The notes below the pieces were generated by a model, which was not told the origin of the DNA, ran no database searches, and saw nothing but the letters and a program-made list of their open reading frames with translations. DNA of 64,000 bases from positions 33,652,256 through 33,716,255 of the forward strand of contig NC_039308.1 of the NCBI RefSeq assembly GCF_900246225.1. Direction: 5' to 3'. The DNA is from Astatotilapia calliptera. Its lineage: Eukaryota > Chordata > Actinopteri > Cichliformes > Cichlidae. Position 1 is the stretch's first letter. Each line of letters begins with the position of its first letter. Shown piece by piece: positions 1-11,150 of this stretch. The position numbers were made by a program, and so were the translations under genes.

Positions 1-927
1 GGTTCGGCCTCTGGGGACGTCATTCCATTACTGATAGGGCTTCATTCTGTGCTTTTTCGATCCATGTATGCTTTTACTTTAATGGCAGTATATTTGGGAT
101 CACTGTTATGCTATTAAAACAAAAAAACAAAACAAATCAAGAATCAAGCAATTGCCAGATACTTTCCAGTTGTTATTTCATGGTGGATCCTTCTACCACC
201 TGCTGAAACGCAAACTCAAACCATGACAGAGCCTGAACTGTGTTTTGGCTCCAGACACTCACTGCTGTACCTCTATCCTGACCTCCTACTTGTGTATTGA
301 CAATGATTTGAACCAAACATTTCACTTTTGGATTCATCACTCTATAAGATCTGTCAGCACTGATTTTCAGTCCAGTTTTTGTGTAATTTGACATACCTCA
401 GCCAAGCTTCCCATCCTTAAGAATGACTTTTTGACAGCCACCCTCCCACTGAGACTATTTCTGATGAGGCTTCAGTGAACAGTAGATAATTCAACTGAAG
501 GGCCAGATGGTTCTCTCAGGTCTGTATCAGGTCTTTGCTGGATTTTCCTCCCCTATTTCTTAAAGGCATAACTTTCACATACTGTTCTTTTACTGTAGAT
601 AGTTTATAGGCTTGCCACTTCTTTTTGTCCTCTACTTGTCCACTGACAGGTTGCTAGAAATAAACTGCATAAAGATACAGTTTAAGACTAGTTCTTTGTA
701 CAGTTATCTGTTATGTGGAGACACAATGCTGCGTCATTCTTTGAATTAGGTGTGTTTTTGCACTTGAATGATTCATAGGTCAGTGTTAAGTGGTTTAACA
801 AGAAAGTCCATTGAAAATGAGCAGGTACAAGAACAGAAAAGAAAATGAGCATCGACCTTAAATCTTTTGTCAAAGTTGGGAAAGGTTCACTTGTGGTCCA
901 CCCACTTCATATCATTTATGCTCCAGG
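1..927. other. Intergenic DNA, nothing recognised
   Basis: This is AT-rich noncoding sequence with short A/C-rich stretches such as the one near 118-135. Open frames are short, lack recognisable domains and look like chance. I see no repeat family or RNA gene. Confidence 0.6.
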
Positions 928-1560
928 TAGAGCTGGGCGATATAAGATTTTTTCATATCACGATATGTTTTTTTCATTTGAGGCGATAACGATATATATC
1001 ACGATATAAGCCAAATAACTATATTTGTAAGATTTAAATGTGCCATTGCTCACAAGTAAAATGTGAAATAATCAGCAGGTTGTTTTGATTTAAATATTTA
1101 TTTCCCATAATAAGTTCAACAGGGTAGATGTACTTAAGGAACATGAGACTTTTTCAGATAAATAAAGGCAAATATTGCAAACTACACAAAAGGCAGCCGC
1201 TAAAGCGTTTAAGTTTCAAAATAGAACAAACGAAACAGACTAAATTGTCAATTCCACTTAGAAACAAAATATTAATTCTAAAAATAAATCTTAGTTTGTT
1301 TTACAGAAGAACAGACAAAACTGACTAACTTTTGTCAATATCAAATAAACTGAGAACTAAAAGGAAATTCTCAATCTCTCCTTGTTGTATAGCTTAGCTT
1401 TTCTAACAGTTTTAACAGTTACTTTAGTCTGACAAAAGCCGAATGACGAATTAGCGCTTTCAGTCAGAAAGCGATTTATTGTATTTCCAGACTTGCTTTC
1501 GGCACAATTTACAGTGCGCGCTGCTCTGTTTTTTCAACAGTCTCTGGTCAGTATACTTCG
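928..1560 (+). mobile_element. hAT-like DNA transposon fragment (one end only)
   Basis: The fragment opens with TAGAGCTGGGCGATAT, followed by alternating runs of the type TATCACGATATA. This is the familiar terminal signature of an abundant teleost hAT-type element. The body to about 1560 has an A-rich part and a stretch around 1490-1530 (TTTCGGCACAATTTACAGTG) that I also associate with this repeat. No matching opposite terminus is visible, so the copy is truncated, perhaps where the LINE at 1620 begins. There is no transposase frame. Family assignment rests on remembered consensus, and the right boundary is approximate. Confidence 0.55.
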
Positions 1561-1619
1561 AAAAGACTTTTAGACTAAAAATACATAGACATTATTGTAG
1601 AATATTTCTCATTTAGGAT

Positions 1620-2145
1620 ATATTTTTAGCACACACAAACATGCACACTCTGAGAGCGTATGCCAACAGACTTAATAAACTAATCCGTAAGGCCAGCAAT
1701 GTTGTGGGGATGGAGCTGGACTCCCTCAAGGTGGTGTCGGAGAGGCGGATGCTGTCCAAGATAAAGACAATGTTGGATAACACCTCCCACCCACTCCATG
1801 ACATGCTGGTCAGTCACAGGAGCACGTTCAGTGAGAGACTGAGATTACCGAAAAGCACCACTGAACGACACAGGAAATCTTTCCTGCCTGTGGCCATCTC
1901 CCTGTACAACGCATCCACTTAACACACTGTTTGCTGCTACAACTACACATGTTTCTTTTCCAACTATTTATCTATGAGTGACTTATGTATGTATGTATGT
2001 ATATATATGTATATATTGTTCTATTCTTAGTTAGTGTATTGTCTGTCTTGTCTTAATGTTGGTTTAAAATGGAGCACTGTAACAAAAAATAATTTCCCCC
2101 AGGGATCAATAAAGTATTCTGATTCTGATTCTGATTCTGATTCTT
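1620..2145 (+). mobile_element. 5'-truncated L2/Rex1-like LINE, 3' end
   Basis: An open frame at 1641-1922 encodes about 93 residues matching the extreme carboxy terminus of fish non-LTR reverse transcriptases. These show a basic start, a segment on cysteine-poor 'GMELDSL', then HPLHDM, a serine/arginine-rich stretch and the closing 'RHRKSFLPVAISLYN'. About 200 bp of 3' UTR follow, then GGGATCAATAAAGTATTCTG and a short tandem tail of ATTCTG units (2116-2144), the typical terminus of this LINE type. The catalytic reverse transcriptase and endonuclease regions are missing, so this is a dead 5'-truncated copy. The clade (L2, Rex1 or another CR1-like group) cannot be fixed without alignment. Confidence 0.75.
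2116..2144 (+). repeat. ATTCTG hexamer tail of the LINE
   Basis: About five tandem copies of ATTCTG close the LINE 3' end. Such short tandem tails arise during target-primed reverse transcription of L2/CR1-type elements, so this marks the insertion boundary. Confidence 0.8.
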
Positions 2146-3063
2146 CATCAACTTCTTCAGTGATTGTCACAAGGGAGTTAAAGATATACCCTAACTTAAA
2201 ACAGTTTTGCCTATTTAACTTGTGAGATATCATTATTACGTTTCCTTTTCTCTGAATCATTATTGTGCATCCGTGGCTAAATGCTCCCATATGTGCTGTT
2301 CCCAGACCTGGTGTGTCTGTGATTTAATTTTCTCCATGTAAATGTATCTACTGTCTGTGCTGATACAGACTAATTGGATTCGGAGTATCTCATTGTGATT
2401 ATTTGATTACAGTTCATTACCCTGTGAACTCACACCGCCCTGAGCTGCAGATTTTCAAGCACCAGGAGGTGCTGCCGGTCATACAGGGGTCCATCACTTC
2501 CTGTGAGGTCTAAAGTAAGGCAATGATGATGTCTCTCCTTCACTTACTGGTTTGATTTGATAGAGAACACACCAGAATAAGATGATTACGGGTGGGAAAG
2601 CAAAGTGAGCGCAGACTGTGTTGTATGTTGATCCTTTTACAAGAACAACTATGTGTTATAATACAGTATAATATAAGGGGAATATAGAAACTGTGGATTG
2701 TAGACAGTGGTGGTGATAAAGTTTAAGATGGAGGCTTGCATGGGGCTCTGAGTGACCAGGGTGAGGCAGAGATGTTAGAACTTGGTTGGATTAATACAAG
2801 TCCTAAAGGCAGAATGACAGAAGAAGCACACAGAAGGCAGGCGACAGAATGATTGGACTAGAGTAATGATGTCAGCAGTGAGGCTGACAGTGTGGGAAAA
2901 AGGAACTGATGATCAGAATAGACTAGCAGACTATCCTAACACCAAGAAATGCCAGCAGATGAGTGATTACAGATCTTCTTTATTGAACTTTTCCTTCAAA
3001 GTGTGGTTCTGTGACCTCAGGAAACATTTTCCTTATGACTTTATGGGATCATTCACCAGTTGC
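2146..3063. other. Intergenic DNA, nothing recognised
   Basis: This is unique-looking noncoding sequence. No open frame has domain-like content, and no repeat consensus or RNA gene is recognised. Confidence 0.5.
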
Positions 3064-4218
3064 TGTCATGGTCTGTAGCTTTTGTGAACTTTAGTTTTAG
3101 CTTTTCATTGATAATTTTGAGATTTAGTTTTCTATTTTAGGTTGAGTTTTACTAGTTTGAGTGATTATTCTTGGATTTAAAATTCTGTTATAATTGTGTT
3201 CATGTTCACTTGTATTCTTGTATATTTCCTTAAAGTTTTGATGTCAAGACTTTGTTTCTGTGTTAGGTGTTTTCCTGTTTTTTCTATTTGTCCCTTGTCT
3301 CTTGGATTTAGGTTAACTTCCCACCTCTTGTCTCAGTGGTCTTGATTGTCTTCAGCTGCATTTTGTCACCCTCCTGTGTTCCAAACCAAATTGCCCTCAC
3401 GTGTACATATAATCCAGTCTTTGCCTCAGTCTTTGTCACAGTGTCTGTTTGGTCCTTTGTGTGCCTTATGCTCCAGTTCCTAAGTTTGGACTTTGTTCTC
3501 TTTGGGCTTCTACACTCAACCTAATTAAAGGTTAGTTTTTCCATTTACCTGTTTGCCCACATACCTGGATATGGGTCCTCTTCCTTTTTTTCCCCTGTCA
3601 TATTTAGTAATACAAAGGTCAAATTATGATTATTATTAGAGTCAGGAAGATTTCCTTAGTATACTCATTGGCTAGCCACTGGTGTATCCAAACCTTCATT
3701 TAGGTTGAATGCCCAAAAAGAAACTAACAGGTATTCAAATCTAAACATGCAAACTAGGAAGCACATGACAGATACCCAGATGCTATGAGTAAGAACAAAC
3801 ATGAACGACTATTTATACACACTGAGGTCTAATCGGGGAACAGGAAACGGGTTGGGAACAAGCAACAGCTGCTATTAATTAGGACAACCACGGGGGAGGA
3901 ATCAAAAATCCCAAAAACCCAGGCATATAAGACAACCGACTGTCCCAAAAAACAACAACAACAACAAAAAGAGGTAATAACATAAGAGCAAAACTACACA
4001 CAGAGATGAAAAACTCACACAGAACATGATATAAAGCGATAGGAGGGAGGCTACAAAAGTAACCCAAGATGCAAAGAAAACCTTAAAGGACTAAGCTCAA
4101 TTAGACAACTCCATTGCATCTAACTAGAACTCCGATATAGTAGATTTATCAGAACTTAATAATAACAAAAACTAAAATCTCAAATGACAAAGTAAACAAC
4201 AAAACCACATACCATGAC
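3064..4218. repeat. Unit bounded by imperfect inverted repeats
   Basis: The left edge begins TGTCATGGTCTGT. The right edge reads, on the opposite strand, TGTCATGGTATGTGG. Similarity continues inward for several tens of bases as T-rich/A-rich complements (GAGATTTAGTTTT near 3120 against AAAACTAAAATCTC near 4170). The interior is T-rich on the left and A-rich on the right, with a small AAC-triplet run near 3953-3966. This looks like a decayed terminal-inverted-repeat element or two inverted copies of one repeat. No coding capacity and no clear target duplication are visible. Confidence 0.4.
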
Positions 4219-5040
4219 ACCTTCAAAGTGTAGACATTGGTGGTGATGGAGCAGGATAAGCACATGACTGATAGGATATTTTGGCTGAGATGCAGTTGGC
4301 GCTGAGGAGGCGACGATGGAGGAGGAGAAGGAACACATGACAGGAAGCCTGAACGGTAGAATGAAAATTTACAGTAAATTCAATCAGCAGTCAAACTTTC
4401 CTGTATTTCCACTGCCAAGCCCTTCCAACCTTCAAATGTGGACCAATCTAAGTGGTACACTTTTTATACCTGTAATAACTTCACTTTGTGTTCATGCAAA
4501 TTAAAGTAAATTAAAAATGTATGTTCATCCATAGCCTAATCTCTGTATTTAATGAACTGCTATGAGAGTTAGTTGCCTAGTTACTGAAACCAGAACCACC
4601 ATTGACAGGAAGTCAGAAAACAATAATGGCGCTGTGATTTCTGAGAAAGGGCGTTTAAATATGAAAACATCAACAATGAACTCTTGGCGAGCTCAGTTGA
4701 GCTTTGATATGTCAGCAGCTGCAATGAGCCGGAAAGGTGACAAGTTCTCCAGGCCTAATTAAACACAGATGATTTAACAAGTAATGCTATTAAAATAGTT
4801 GCCTGTTTTTTCCCTCCAAAGAGTGTGGGATGTAGGCCTACCAGATTTTCGCTATGATGGTATGATTTTTATATGCCTCCCATGACTGACAATTCTTTTT
4901 CTTTTTTTTGCCTGTCCCATTTGTTTCTTTAGCCGTCAGAATTGTTGTCTGAAGACCAACAAGGATACCCAATGGATTTACTTTGTCAGATGGATCATCA
5001 CGGCCTTGCCGTATTGGTCCATTTGATCAACCTTTGTTGT
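4219..5040. other. Intergenic DNA, nothing recognised
   Basis: No gene, RNA or confident repeat is seen. Short open frames here have no family features. Confidence 0.5.
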
Positions 5041-5260
5041 TATTATTTATTTTATTTTATTTTCAGTTGTTACAGACGGGACAGACATGATGAGGGATAG
5101 GAAAGGGGGAAAGAAAGATGAAGGAAAAGAAAAACAGAAGGGAAGAGGGACAGTGAGAAAGGGCACTTAAAGAGAGAAAAAAAATCTCCTGAGTCACCTG
5201 TTGAGAGAAAAAGAAGAGAAAACAAGCAAAAAAAAACAGAGCAACATACTAAACACAACA
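5041..5260. repeat. Purine-rich dispersed repeat (probable retroelement tail)
   Basis: A run of TTTAT units leads into CAGTTGTTACAGACGGGACA and then a long A/G-rich tract (AAAGGGGGAAAGAAAG and similar). I recognise this composition from dispersed repeats in cichlid-like genomes, often lying beside LINE sequence. It abuts the RTE-like fragment to its right and may be part of the same insertion. Confidence 0.4.
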
Positions 5261-5263
5261 CCA

Positions 5264-5600
5264 TCACATTAATCTAGCTAAGTGTAAACAGCAGTAAATA
5301 CTAAATATTGAATGTTGTTGTGTAGCAAGCAGGACACGCAGCGCACAATGTGCTTGGAAATAGCAGCCAATAAAGGTGTAGTTTATGTCTATGAACAGTG
5401 AACACCCGTGTGCACACCTGTGTGGATCAGCGTGTTTGTATTCAAAAGGTTTCCCCATGTAATGGTCTGCTAGAGGATGTAGAGAGCCATAGCCCTGTCC
5501 CCCAGGGCATGAAGCAGGCATGGAGGAGATCCAGGCCCCAGAAATCCAGAGGCCCCAGATTGCGAGAGCCCAAGGAGGAGGCCACATCCGTGCCACCCTC
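5264..5600 (-). repeat. Possible 3' untranslated part of the RTE-like LINE
   Basis: This lies immediately downstream of the LINE stop on the minus strand. It is rich in CCCAGGG/CCAGGCCCC-type words, unlike the AT-rich flanks. Open frames in several registers here are composition artefacts. The link to the LINE rests on adjacency and composition only. Confidence 0.35.
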
Positions 5601-6030
5601 CTAGGAAGAGCTGAGGAGAGCCCCAGATGAGGGGTCCCGCTCGGTTGCAGGGTCCGCTTTTCTGCAAAGTCGTCTCCACTTGGGTCGGTCAAGGGCGTCG
5701 GTCAAATCGGCTTCGATCTTCTTCACGTCGTCCTTGATTCGGTCCATCCATCTCCGCTTTGGTCTGCCTCTAGGTCGACGTCCTTGGGGGCTGAGCCGCA
5801 GTGCTGTTCTCACCACTGAGTTCTCATCGCTCCGTACCACATGTCCGTACCACCGCAGCCTCGCTTCTTGCATCTTATCTGTGATTGGCGCGATTCCCAT
5901 CCTCTTTCTAACGTCGGTGTTCATGACGTGGTCCCATCGTGTCAGGCCTAGGCACCATCGCAGCATCCGCATTTCCATCGTGTGAAGGGCTTGTTCGTGC
6001 TTTGGGACTGAAAACACCAAATTTCGAAAA
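5601..6030 (-). mobile_element. RTE-like LINE, carboxy-terminal ORF fragment
   Basis: The minus-strand frame from about 6030 down to the stop at 5601 encodes the carboxy-terminal part of an RTE-clade polyprotein. Markers in order are QALHTMEMRMLRW, the 'APITDKMQEARLRWYGHV' block, the basic 'GRRPRGRPKRRWMDRI' block, and 'DRPKWRRLCRKADPA' just before the stop. In intact elements these follow the reverse transcriptase domain, which is absent here along with the endonuclease. The upstream residues (beyond about 6015) do not match, marking the truncation. Sequence at 5264-5600 downstream of the stop may be the element's 3' UTR. The uninterrupted frame over about 140 codons suggests a fairly young or slowly decaying copy. 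Confidence 0.75.
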
Positions 6031-6079
6031 TTAAGAGGCACGACCCAATACTGTCCATATAGTGTAGTTAGCACTATAT

Positions 6080-7430
6080 TTAATCACTATTATCTACTCC
6101 ATTCACCACTGTCTTGCTTTTTTCTCATCTTCACTCCCAGTACTATGCCTCACTTTTTAAGTGGCTTTCCTTCTTGTAATTAGGTTTCCTTAAATCAGAC
6201 GGGGCCCTCTTAGAGAGACTGGGTCTCTCCTACTGTCACTGCAAACTCTGCATATCACTACTGCTGTAGTTTAAAGTTTGTCAGCCTTTGGGAATCCAAA
6301 GATGTTCCCTGCCCTGCCTGCATCTCTGAAAATATCTATGCAGTTACCTCCTTTGTAAATAGAGGTAGGTTTGTGTTTCTTCATGAAGTACTTCTCCTGT
6401 TCTGGGTGATTTAGATACTTAGATACTTTCTATATGAGTCTATATCAAATATGCAAATGCTGCTTATTGCAGTTTGTTAGATTAATGTTGGCTTGTTTTC
6501 AGTTCAGTTTTATGTTAGGTTTCATTTACTTTCAATTGAGCTTTTTCTGTGTTTCTTGGTAAGCTATTGGGTCCAGATTTAAGAAGTTCATAACAGCTTA
6601 CAACACTTGATTCACAATATACTTTACAATGGCTGTGCCTGTGTTTTGTAATTCCTGGGTGTGTACCGTGTGTTTGTACTTTAACTTGTTCTTTTTTTCT
6701 CTCATTTAAATAATTATATTCTTGTATGTGTATCTTTTTTTAGTTTATAAAGCAAGTGTGTGTGTGTGTCTTAACTGTATGACCACTCAGGAAGCACATT
6801 TTTTGTACATCTGTACAATTACAACTAAAAGGAATTCTGTTTCATTCTGATATCAATATATGGACCAAAGTCTCCTAAAACTTGACCAGTTGAGAAACTG
6901 AAACTAAAGAGCTGTTTCTGTAACTTTGTAAGTTCACGTCATTGTTTTTGGTCAGTTTTTATGTTTAGAAATTGAGCATTTCTTTGTTGTGTCTGTTTCT
7001 GTGTCATTTTCCTCCTATAGTGTCCTTTTTGACTTTGAGCCACTTTATGAGACAATCTTGAAAATCTGTAGGAACATCACAGCTTTCCCACAGCTGTGAG
7101 TGTCACAGCGTTTATGTCTTTTTGGAGTGTTTGCCACATAAAGCGGTCCATCTCCACTCCCTGGGCGATGCTGACCTGTGTATCATCAGTGTATCTGCTG
7201 CTGTAGCATCCGACAGTTGCCACATAATGGATAGCCGGGGCGGTAGAGTAAACAGTCCAGGGCGTGAGCTGTGTGCAGTGGAGGTCAGGCATGTTGATTT
7301 ATTGCCTCTGTGATAAATCGCCTGCTCTTTCAGGGAGGAGGTCACCATCAGGATCTTCCTGAGTGAGGAGCATCTGTAGATTCAGCTGTGGCCTCCGTGA
7401 CCTGCAGGCGGGGCTGCTGATGCAGCCTGG
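6080..7430. other. Intergenic DNA, nothing firmly recognised
   Basis: This is noncoding sequence with a short GT run at 6755-6770. A tail-like stretch near 6815-6850 (CAATTACAACTAAAAGGAATTCTG) resembles a LINE 3' terminus but is too short to assign. Around 7080-7350 the sequence is GC-richer with overlapping short frames in both strands and no domain. Confidence 0.45.
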
Positions 7431-7835
7431 AGCCTCAGTGTCAATCCAAGTCTCCTCCTACTCCATGTCACTCATCTCCTCCTCCACGTCTTTCTTTTCT
7501 TCCCTTCTTTGCCTCGCATTTGCTTTCCTTTTGCCATCCATCTCATCTTTTTCATTCCTCTTGTCCCTCTTTTCTGCCTACACATTTTTGTCCTCTTCTG
7601 TTTATTTCTCATCCTCTTTCTGTCTCAAATATCACAAAAGTTTTCTTGTCGATCTCCTTCTTCTTCTCCTCTTACAGTTTATTCTTCCCCCCTGTGTCTT
7701 GTGGCTATTTGCCTCCTACTCTTTTCCCCCTTGTCATCTCTTGCCGCTTCTTCACCCATCTTCTTGTATCCTCTGTCAGCCGTCACAAGTGCTTCTCTCC
7801 TTCCTCCCCCACTTTCTCCGACTTAATCAGACGAC
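7430..7835 (+). repeat. Pyrimidine-rich tract
   Basis: About 400 bp of strongly strand-biased C/T sequence (TCTCCTCCTCCACGTCTTTC and similar). The bias makes all three forward frames read as serine/leucine/phenylalanine-rich open frames (7363-7900), which explains several overlapping ORFs without implying a protein. Confidence 0.6.
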
Positions 7836-7859
7836 ACGAATTAATGTTCACGCAGATAT

Positions 7860-8655
7860 CATTTAAGGGTCATACAAATGCCTATTTCAGGGGAGACTGA
7901 GGACACACAAGAAAGCGGCATATCTACCAAGCCCACCTCAAAATTAGCGGCGATTATCCCGTGTATTTTCAGTTCAGCAGGGTATTTATTAGACTAAAAT
8001 GTTAATGAGTCCAGCTGCGGTTCATTTGCATTTGCATGCGGTGCCCCTGTTGTAAATAACACCTGATGCCGAGATATTTAGACACGTGTTGCACATGTCT
8101 GGAAAGAAACGGAGCACAAAGTAAAGTGTCTGCTCTTATATCATTAACCAGGCTTCAAGTATGGAGCTGCTGTGAGCTGTTAAAAGCCAAAAAATAAGAA
8201 GAAGCCAAAAGAAATGATCATGGTGTGGGAAAAATTATTGGCCTGCTTGTAGATGTGGTCTGACTATACACTATATAACCTTGCTTGTTTGAAAAAATAC
8301 TAGTACGGCACACAAATGAAAACAGACTTTTTTCAACCCAAGGTAATTACACTCATCTGAGTATGATCATTGAAAGTGACTGCTTCTATTCTTTCATTGT
8401 TCACTTGCTCATAGCCCTGAGTGTTATGAAAGGGAAGAAGTCCGTGACATGCATTAAACTTTCAGCAAACATACATATTTCATTTGAGGAGATTTATTTA
8501 CCATTTTTTGCTTTAATCTCTGTTCTTTATCTACTTTTATCTAGGATGTTGCCATTTCTCTGTTTTCTGTGCATTGTTGTATGGTCTTTACCTCAAAGAC
8601 CGTCAGTAATAGTAATAAATCACACAGCAATAGTACATTCATGTAGTTGTAAAAA
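7860..8655. other. Intergenic DNA with an overlapping octamer pair
   Basis: Positions 8024-8037 contain two overlapping ATTTGCAT octamers, the POU/Oct binding consensus. Nothing else is identified. The open frame at 8285-8662 is hydrophobic but has no family features. Confidence 0.3.
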
Positions 8656-8656
8656 A

Positions 8657-8763
8657 GCATGATAAAGTATTCAGTATTCAGAATACGTTACTCTCATTGA
8701 GTAAAGTATGTATTCTGTAATCTGCAGTGGAATACATTTTAAAAGTAACCTTCCCAACACTGC
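8657..8763 (-). repeat. Teleost dispersed repeat fragment
   Basis: Read on the minus strand it starts CAGTGTTGGGAAGGTTACTT and continues with ATGTATTCCACT, ACAGAATACAT and AGAGTAACGTATTCTG, ending ACTTTATCATGC. I recognise this as one end of an abundant fish DNA-transposon-derived repeat. The other end is absent. Confidence 0.5.
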
Positions 8764-8769
8764 ATACAA

Positions 8770-9180
8770 GTAAACCTGAACTGAATCACACGTTCGTGTA
8801 ATGTAATGGTCCAGCATGTACAAAGAGCTCGTTTATTTTATATTTTCTGACTTATATGAGACCCAAACCAGGTAAAAAGGAAAACAAAAACACTTTGTAA
8901 ACCTGATGCTCTGTTTGAACCCAGTCACCCAGCGACAAATTAAAACAACATTATCCGATCAGTGTTCCTCATCAGCATGGGGCAGGTGATCTCTGCGTGT
9001 CTGTCTCATTCTTCACTTCTCTCATTATCTCAAATTCCAGTAAACACACGTGGATGCAGTGATGGGAAGCATTCGCTTGGGAGATCTGTGTGTGCGATCG
9101 CAGTCTGGATTCGTACAGCATGTCTGACTGTGTTGGTATTTGCATGTGATGTTTTGATACAGAGATGGGCAGAAATCACC

Positions 9181-9181
<1 letters not shown>
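8770..9181. other. Intergenic DNA, nothing recognised
   Basis: No gene, RNA or repeat is seen apart from the start of the adjacent TG microsatellite. Confidence 0.5.

Positions 9182-9266
<85 letters not shown>
9182..9266. repeat. (TG)n microsatellite
   Basis: This is an uninterrupted TG dinucleotide array of about 85 bp. It produces the artefactual poly-Cys-Val and poly-Thr-His frames on the two strands. Arrays of this length and purity are usually length-polymorphic. Confidence 0.98.
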
Positions 9267-9267
<1 letters not shown>

Positions 9268-9269
9268 AC

Positions 9270-10539
9270 CAGACCCTGTCATTCGATTACAGGTCACACT
9301 AATCTAATCATCCAGCTGTGAGCTCAGTGAGCAACCATTTATGAAAGGGGCTGTAGTGCTGGTGAACACAGACCTCAGTCTGTCACCATGTTACCTTTTG
9401 CTCAATGACAAGCTGTGTCTGGGCTTACTCTGATAGCCCGCAGCTATTTCCCAGACTGATTGCTGTGGGAGTGAGCAGCCTTTGCTTCAATTTAGACATC
9501 GCACCAGCTCTAGTTAGACATGGAAGTGTAAACAAGAGGTCACATCTGGCCTCCCAAACGCATGCAGGTCTGTGTGAAACCTGGAAGATGTCCAGGTGTG
9601 ATGGAGGACAGAGGGACCTCGGAGATAAATCTGTTATCAGTGTGACTTACAGGACTGGACAGGACAAGCAACTCAACTCTCCTCGCTGAAATCATATTGA
9701 CAGGAAATATGGCTCCTTCAGATGAACTCTGAGACGTTTCGTCTGGTTTATCATTCTCATGCCCGCTTGTGAGGGTTGGCAGCTGATACAGATTTTCTCA
9801 GGCTCAATCAGCTGAGCGGCTTGAGGTAAAGGAGATCAATACTTTTCATTTTTTACCACAGAGGCAATATCGACCGTCTGGAGCAGCCTCTTCAGTGGGC
9901 ACAGAGAGGCTTTCTGCACCACGATAAGAGGCGTATTATTTTAATCAGCCTCATCTCTCATCTGATCCCTCTTATCTGTCGCCCGTAAACAGGAAGATGG
10001 TGGAGGACATGGTGGCAATACAAAAAGCTTGACAGAATGATTTGGAGTCACATAGGTGTTTTTAAAAAACGGGTTGATTCATGTGTGAATCAGCGACTTC
10101 TAATTTTTTTACACCCTTTTTTTAAATTAAAGTCAGTGCTAATAGAATGACATGCTATCAGGTTGCGAAAACAGGCAGGCTCATAGATGCAACCACCACC
10201 ATAATGTGCCATTGCTATCACATCCAAACCTAGAAGTAAGCACAGTCAACTCATACAGATAACTGGAGTTTTAGCACTCACCATTGGTAGCAAAAGTGTT
10301 ACAATACTTTTAGTACAAAGTACATCAGAAATAATTTGTCACTGGAGAGAGGCAAAGAGAATTAATTAAGAGCAAGAACTACCATCAGACTGTTCTATTC
10401 AAAGGAAATGCAGAGTGTGATTAGCAATGAACAGATAAAGAAACTGGAACTAAGGCTCTGAAATACTTACTGTCTAATGGTTATAAAAGTGACAGGCCAG
10501 CCAACAGCTTTCAGCCAGTGGAAGCATCGTAGACCTGTG
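9270..10539. other. Intergenic DNA, nothing recognised
   Basis: This is mixed-composition noncoding sequence with no supported gene, RNA or repeat. The stretch 9720-10020 looks non-repetitive and of moderate complexity, but conservation cannot be judged from one sequence. Confidence 0.45.
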
Positions 10540-10630
10540 AACCACGGAGTACCCCGTCTGTTGCCCTGTGACTACTGGGATAGGTTCCAGACCTGCCCGA
10601 ATGGGATAAATGCCAAATGGATGAATGGAT
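10540..10630 (+). repeat. Teleost LINE-type 3' fragment
   Basis: The words TACCCCGTCTGTTGCCCTGT, CTGGGATAGGTTCCAG and AAATGGATGAATGGAT occur in the order seen in a very common fish retroposon tail ('...CTGGGATAGGCTCCAG...GGATGAATGGATGG'). Only the terminal 90 bp or so is present. Confidence 0.6.
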
Positions 10631-10839
10631 CATACTTTATCAACATGCTGTAAATACATGGCTCACTGTTACATGTCACCTGTTACATTAGGCGGCCTTC
10701 ATAGTCAGGGGTTAAAGTACCAGCGTCTGGTACCTTCAGTTAGTGAGCAATTAAATCTAATAGGTTTCATATTGATTTTGAATGAGTTATAGTGTTGCTT
10801 TCAGTGACGGCATGGAGATACTTGCTCAGTACCTAATCA

Positions 10840-11150
10840 ATCCAACTTCCAATCTAACTTTATTTATATAGCAGTTCAAAAACAACAAAGTCGACCAGTG
10901 CTTTCCAATAATAAAACAGAGATAGCAGTTAAAAACCATACATTAAGCAGACAAAGAAATAAATATAAATAACAATAAAATGAATGCATAAATGAAAAAG
11001 AAGATAAAAATAAATCATTATATATATTAAATATTAAAACAAGAGTAAAATAGACAATAAGATATACAATGAATAAAATTAACAAAATAAAAAGATTAAG
11101 AGAAAAACAGCTGACTAAAACTGGCTACAAGCTGACTCTGCCACAGCAAA
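10840..11150 (+). repeat. Teleost dispersed repeat, left part
   Basis: It begins CTAACTTTATTTATATAGCA and passes through ACAACAAAGTCGACCAGTGC into a long A-rich tract. This is a recognisable fish repeat whose next segment (GCCAGCCTAATATGGAGGGG) reappears at about 11500, beyond the inserted unit at 11150-11475. The poor coding potential and A-richness suggest a degraded retroelement tail. Confidence 0.55.

Noticed and set aside
5264..5692. 142-codon minus-strand frame next to the LINE
   Set aside because: It overlaps the LINE end in another register and reflects repeat composition.
7363..7900. Three overlapping forward frames up to 167 codons
   Set aside because: All three registers are open because the sequence is pyrimidine-rich. 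None has domain features.
9025..9321. Open frames of poly-His-Thr and poly-Cys-Val
   Set aside because: They are translations of the TG microsatellite and carry no protein signal. The same applies to 56013-56365.
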